NCBI GenBank assembly: GCA_039545295.1
Contig: BCIK01000001.1
Coordinates: 1,736,001-1,800,000, forward strand
Length of the DNA stretch: 64,000 nt
DNA from: Udeniomyces pyricola
Lineage: Eukaryota > Basidiomycota > Tremellomycetes > Cystofilobasidiales > Mrakiaceae
Direction of reading: 5' to 3'
Shown here: positions 58,822 to 64,000 of the stretch, one piece after another
Numbering within the stretch: the stretch's first letter is position 1
How the letters are laid out: each line of letters starts with the position of its first letter
Position numbers and translations under genes: made by a program
Notes under the pieces: generated by a model
What the model was told of the DNA's origin: nothing
Database searches by the model: none
Seen by the model: the letters and a program-made list of their open reading frames with translations, nothing else

Positions 58822-61433
58822 ATGAATCCGTTCCATGCTATACTCGCTCCGCTCCGCATTGTCCAAACTGCCCATCCCATGACGTCCGCCATCGCCTCCC
58901 TCTCTCAAGCTCGCCATGATCTCCAAGCCCTCTTACCTGCGCTAGCATCCTATCGACTCCCCCCAATCCCTGCCATCGACCTCAACAATCCCAGCGAAAT
59001 TCCCCTCTCATCAAGCGAACTTCCAGGCCTCCACAAGTTCGAAACGAGCGTCCGCAAGGAGATTGACTTTCTCGACCAGGTAATCAGTCCATATCACTAC
59101 GCTTCTTATTGCCAGTCACTCCCTGCAGGCCATCATCTTGAGGGACTAGTCTCACTGACATGAACTAACCTTCGCGTCCTGCCCTTGCCGTGTCACCCAC
59201 TGATTGCCTCAGGTCCTTCAAGGTCCGCCGGCAGCCAAAGCCCCACCCTCTTCCAACGCGCCTCACCTCCTCGCCCTTGCCTCATCGCTCGCTCGCGCAC
59301 CTTACCCCGTCCTCGGCATCTCTCAGACGTTTCCCCTCACCAAAAAAGGTTCAAATCAGCTAGGGAATGGACGTGGTCGAGCCAAGGCTGGCGGCGAAGA
59401 ACGCGAAGTCAAAGTTCATATCTTGGCTCAGGGAGGACAGCTCTGGATCCGCGTCGTCGCCATGTGAGTAAGAGCGAGGATCAGTCCCTTCTCTCTCTCT
59501 CTCTCTCTCTCTCTCGTGTACGGAGATCGGTGCTGACAGGACATCATACATATGTGCGGACTACTTCCTGGGACATGCAACCTATCAGCACGAACCTTCG
59601 CCTGCTTCATGAATTCCGCGAATCCGATTCCTACCTCAACTCCGACTCCTCCTTTTCTGACTCCTCGGCCTCCAATTCGAGTTCCACCTCATCGGATCCC
59701 TTCCCAAACCATCTCAAAACAACCCTGCACAAGCTAGCTCGATCTCTCGTTCAGGCGGCATCCCTCGTCGCGACATCGCAGGCTTCAGAGCCACCAAAGG
59801 TTCAATTACAGTTCCCTCGGCTCAGGCCGGGGTTGGATCAAGATGCGACGGACGGTCGGGTTAGCCGAACACTCAAGGAGCTCGTTGAACTTGGCGTCGA
59901 TGTCATCGTCGGAGGCGGACATGGCAATGTTGAGGAAGCTGAACGTAATTCCAGAACCACCGTCAGCCTTGCCAATCCTCCCAAGGAGGCTCTCGCCCCT
60001 TTTGAAGAAGTCAAACTCCTGTTCAAGCCCACGCTCAAGATCAACCTGGATCTGAGCCTTCTCATTGCCCTGTCAAGCGCCATTGTACACGATGAGTTAC
60101 CGCCGGATGGCAACCCCAAGGGCGTGTATAAATCTCTTGTTCGCAAGTGAGTCAGGTGTCGCACATGAGATCGAGCCGGCCGTCGTATTGTCTTGGCTTC
60201 TATCGCCGTAGTCTGTGCTAAAGGAGCCCTGCCCCTCCCTCTCCCCTTCGTTCTGATCTTGATCGTAGATACAATAAAGACGGCACGCTCCGCACGGATC
60301 CCAAAGCCAACTACCAAGGTGCCAACTACCGTGCGCTCGAGATTCAACTTGGTTCCGAGATTCTGGCCCCTCTCGTCCCGGAGCTGGTCTCGACCCTGAC
60401 CGAGGCGTACTCACCTGCGGAGCTTGCACAGGGCCTCGAGTTCTGGACGACACGCGAAGCAGCGGAGAGGTTGCGGTTGATTGTCAGGAAGTTGGGCGGA
60501 CCAACGGAAGTCGGTCGGGCGGAGGGCATGTTTTGGGATGAAGCTCTAGGCAAAGAGGAGAATGAAGCAAGAGCGAGGAAGCTTTGGGAAACGTCGAGGT
60601 TTAAGGACCAGGTTGGGGTCGTTCATCTTGCGTTGGCGAGCGTGAGGGTCCCTCCTCTGACGACAGTAATGTCATCTTCCGGTTCACCTGATACCGACGA
60701 CGCCTGCACGGCCACAGCAGGTTCTTCTGTCGGACCTCCAGAAGGTCAGACCCCACAAGTCCAGTTTCCACCTCTACCACGCGCACTCCTTGAGGTCCAG
60801 CAAGCCACCACTCTCGCAGCGTCGCTTGAAGCGCTCTCCCTCGTCCGAGGAACCTCGACCTCGTCGCCTGCTGTTCCCCTCTCCACCAAAGCCTCTCACC
60901 CTCCCTTTTCCCGGCTTCTACCACCGCTGTTAGCCTTCATTACCCCGGCTGTTCCTGGTGAACCTAAGCCGCTCAAACCACCAGCGTCGCTCACGCCCCA
61001 CACCATTGAAGCCCTCTTGTTTGGTGCGAGGCACTCTATGACGACCATGTATGTTTTGACGTTTTGTCTTCTGCCTCCTTTTTTTTTTTTTTTTTTTGCG
61101 ACGACGGTAAGCTGGAGCAAGAGGAAGAAGATTTGTAGGACGACGCGACGCAAACTGACGATGAGGAACGCTTCTCCTTTTTGTTTTCCTGTGTCCGCCC
61201 ACGTCCTTCTTGGTTTTCTTTTCGTTTGGCTCCTTAGTTCCGCCAATCGGGCAAGTCTCAAGTCGCTATGGAAAGGACTCGAGGGCTCCGACCTTAGTCT
61301 CGGCGTTTGGTGCGACAACGAATCGTCGTCGCCATCGGCAAGCACGCTCGGTAGTCAGGGTTCAGACTCGCGAAAAGCCGTAGTCTGGGTGCTGGAGCCG
61401 CGCTCCCTAGGAGAGTGCATGCGATGTGAATGA
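58822..61433 (+). CDS. C7orf25/UPF0415 homologue (DUF1308)
   Basis: Exons 58822-59079, 59213-59463, 59589-60146, 60269-61048 and 61238-61433 give 680 residues. The order of blocks matches animal C7orf25: an N-terminal helical part, then GGQLWIRVVAI (cf. GGHTWVKAIG), LKINLDLSLLIALSSAIVHD, LIVRKLGGPTEVGRAEG, LLFGARHSMTTISANRASLK and the end VVWVLEPRSLGE. The last two blocks belong to DUF1308, a predicted PIN-like domain. Function is not established. It is longer than the ~420-residue animal protein because of Ser/Pro-rich insertions around 60,660-60,960. MTSAIASL at 58878 is an alternative start. It is convergent with the F-box gene, 168 bp away. Confidence 0.75.
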
Positions 61434-61601
61434 TGGTCAATGTGAGGGGGTAGAATTCGTTTTCAAATGAGACATTCATATAAGATATCGATTGAACAGA
61501 GAAACAGGGAAAAATATGAATATTGAGAGAAAAAGGATAGCTTCAACCCCCCCCCCCCTTCCCTCCCCCCTCCCTCCTTCCCAACTTGAGCTATGCTTCG
61601 T
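61434..61601. other. Short convergent 3' gap with a C run
   Basis: This is 168 bp between convergent stop codons. The C run at 61549-61558 and a pyrimidine-rich block are the only features. Confidence 0.4.
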
Positions 61602-64000
61602 TTAGCAAAACATGAGACGTGTCTCGTCATCGCCAAAGTCGTGAATCCGGACAGTTTGGTCATGAGATGCGCTGTGAGAGCCCGATCGACGCATGATACA
61701 AGGGCCGAAATAGATTGGGTGCAGTTCCAGTCAGCTCATGTTGGGATTTGGTACGAACTCAGAGAGAGGGGGGGGGGGGGGGGGGGGAGGGAGGAGAGAG
61801 ATCAGTCTTCTCACCTGACGATCCTGCCAGCATCAAAACGGACGTCAAAGACGAGAGATGTATGGCTAGACTCGAGAGTCTTTTGGTGATGTAGCACCAA
61901 CAAAGGAGAGGTTTGCAAGGAGTCAGGATCAGTTTTCTTGGTTTTGTTTTGATTTCATTGCAGGAAGAAGGCCGAGGTTGCCTACCGAGACGATTTTGCC
62001 CTCAAAGTCCCAAATCAAGATCTGCTTGTCGTATCTGAGAAAGGGGTCACAGGAGCAAGGAGGCATTGTTCAGGCCTTCTGCAGAAGCTGGACCATCAAT
62101 CCTGGCATGGTACATGGCGCTCTCACCCAGCTGAAACAATACGACCGGACAAGGGGTCAAACGCCAGCGTCCGGACCAGATCGGTGTGACCGCTCATGGT
62201 CTTAAGGCATTCGCCAGAAACGTTCCACAATTTGACGCTGAATCCAAAAATCCGTCAGTCCCTCGACAGTTGGAGCACTACTACAAGATCACCACAACCC
62301 AATGCCAGATGGACCAGACGTACGTTTTATCGTTGCTTCCACTGACAACGTATTCCCCTTTGAATTCGACGCATGCCAATCCTCTTTCGTGCCCCTCAAA
62401 CACCTTCTCGCACTGGCCCGAGACGAGGTTCCAAACACGGATCTTGGCGTCACCTGAAGCCGAGGCAAGCCGATCGGCATGAAGTCCAATAGCGTTGACG
62501 GGCCCGGCATGCCCAGACAGAGTATGTACATGCTCAAGCGTATGCCGAGAGTGAACAAGGATGGTGGTATCTTTCGAACTGAGATGACCGACCCAAGGTC
62601 GACGAGGAGACATATAGGAGGACAGAAGTTATCGTATCAGAGCTATCTCTTTGCCTCGAGAGACTCGACGACTGAAGTAAAATGGAAGGGATCAACAGCA
62701 TACCATGAAACAATGTAATCGTCCGAAAGGGCCACATCCAACACGCCTTGAGTATGACCCGTCAGTACTATCTTCTTCTGTATTGGCCTGCTAGGAAGAC
62801 CCGGACCTGCGCAGGGCCAAAGAGACCGATTAGCATGACGATGTACGTGGCAGAAAAAAAAATAAGAAGAAAAAAAGATATCTATGGCCAACCATGCATG
62901 TCCCACACGACGATACGACTGTCGCTTCCGCCCGACACCATGAAGCCGGTTTCCTCGTCATATACAAGGCAGAGTACGCTTGCATCGTGAGCCTTGATCG
63001 TCTCTAGGCATTTGCCCGAAGAGAGTGACCAGATCTTGATGCTATTCATGATGCAAAGTCATCAATCGATAAGTCAGTCAGTGCCAAGTAGCTAGAAACG
63101 TGAGAATAAGCGCATCTGTACCCACGTCTTATCCCTTGAGCCTGTGACAAGCTTGACGCCATCCATCTGAAGACAGTAGACAGAGTCCTCGTGTCCCTCA
63201 AAGACCTTTTCTTGACCATACTGCTCCTTGCCCCATCTTGCGTCGAGCCAAGCCCGCTTTTGGTACATTTTCTTCCAATCGATGTAAGGCAGGTGAGAGG
63301 ACGGGTGCGTTGGGGAGAAGAGCTGAATCTTTGATACCGAAGTAGCAGTCGAGGTCCGAGACTTATATGCTGGTCGACGAAGTGGAGTCTGGAGGAGGTT
63401 GAGCGATCCGTCGGGATGTCTCGGCGTCGGAGGCGGGTGACTGGAGATGCTGAGGGTGCTGAAAAGCGAGGCTGGTGAAGGAGGTCGAGAAGGGACGGGG
63501 GTAGGTATTGGCTCCAACGCTCGTAGATAAGTGGATCGGAGTCGCCAGTGCTGGTGTGAGTCAAAAAGAGCACGCCAGATGAGACTGCAGGGAGACGTTT
63601 GAAAAATCAGCCGGTGTCCTGGTCTGGTGATCAACATATGGATGCGTAAGAAACGGAAAAGACAGGACTGACTTGTCTGAGGCAAGAGCATGCCAGCTCT
63701 TGTTCACAGTCAAGCAGGTTGTGAGAGATGACGCCGGAAGGAAGAGGTAAATGTACAAGGCGAGCTCGGTCGGCAGAGAGGCGATTATGTCTGAGCCGGC
63801 ATAAAAGGAGAGGGAGATCAGTCCTTGATCAAAAACGATGATCAGGGGGAGGTCAGACAACGTACCGAACGACGGGTAGCCATCCTCGCCTTCCCAGTAT
63901 CCTTCATCTTCTTCCCTTTCTGCATCCAAATCGGTTTGTTCGAGAGACCCCTCGCGGGTCCATATGCCTTCGATGGGGTCCCTCACGCTATGGCGTTGCT
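61602..64000 (-). CDS. F-box/WD40 protein, SCF substrate receptor (5' partial)
   Basis: The frame is open through the right edge, so the N-terminus is missing. The F-box reads DIIASLPTELALYIYLFLP, then CLTVNKSWHALASDK and WRALFDSHQHWRLRSTYLRA. A linker (YIDWKKMYQKRAWLDARW) leads to seven WD repeats, among them GHEDSVYCLQMDGVKLVTGS, GHTQGVLDVALSDDYIVS, SGHAGPVNAIGLHADRLASA, GHERGLACVEFKGEYVVSGS and SGHTDLVRTLAFDPLSGRIV. The last is split over the final introns and ends ASHDQTVRIHDFGDDETRL before TAA at 61604-61602. Cdc4/Pop1, Met30 and beta-TrCP share this layout: the F-box binds Skp1 and the propeller binds phosphodegrons. Which of these it represents cannot be decided here. Confidence 0.88.

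Overview
The window looks like a gene-dense stretch of a basidiomycete nuclear genome, probably a Tremellomycetes-type yeast. Genes are split into many short exons, with GT-AG introns of roughly 50-150 nt and CTNA(A/C) branch-like sequences. Intergenic gaps are short and the products are typical fungal ones: NUP53, ELP3, PRP19, a PACT-domain spindle pole protein, and a CAP10-type GT90 glycosyltransferase of the family that includes cryptococcal capsule genes. All gene models were made by hand-splicing, checking reading phase at each junction and family motifs across it. Species-level assignment is not possible from the sequence alone.

Layout. 1-9 kb: 5' part of a Doa4/USP8-type deubiquitinase (minus, runs off the left edge), NUP53 nucleoporin (plus), a She3-like coiled-coil protein (minus) and CRD1 cardiolipin synthase (plus). 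9.8-17.5 kb: a giant coiled-coil/PACT spindle pole protein (minus) and a Yar1-like ankyrin protein (minus). 17.8-24.5 kb: glutamine-dependent NAD+ synthetase (plus, 21 exons) and a pyridoxal-reductase-like aldo/keto reductase (plus). 24.9-36.6 kb, all minus: an HMT1/ABCB6-type ABC transporter, the GT90 enzyme and ELP3. 37.0-47.1 kb, all plus: CstF-64/Rna15, ribosomal protein L7 with an intronic C/D snoRNA, nitronate monooxygenase with a 5-nt microexon, and an unrecognised Ser/Pro-rich protein. 48.4-53.2 kb: secreted aldose 1-epimerase (minus) and PRP19 (plus). 53.8-61.4 kb, plus: a large disordered protein carrying a buried Zn2Cys6-spaced cysteine cluster, an 85-residue hydrophilic protein and a C7orf25/DUF1308 homologue. 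61.6-64 kb: an F-box/WD40 protein (minus) that runs off the right edge.

The genes are mostly unrelated housekeeping genes (NAD, cardiolipin and vitamin B6 metabolism, ubiquitin, splicing, 3'-end processing, tRNA modification, nuclear pore, spindle pole). I see no biosynthetic cluster, transposon, CRISPR array or tRNA gene. The best second-look items are the RPL7 intron snoRNA, the 5-nt microexon, a likely GC-AG intron, the atypical zinc cluster and palindromic promoter elements near 22.4 and 53.6 kb. Intergenic gaps contain many microsatellites and homopolymer runs. One two-base gap (NN at 7818-7819) lies inside an intron.
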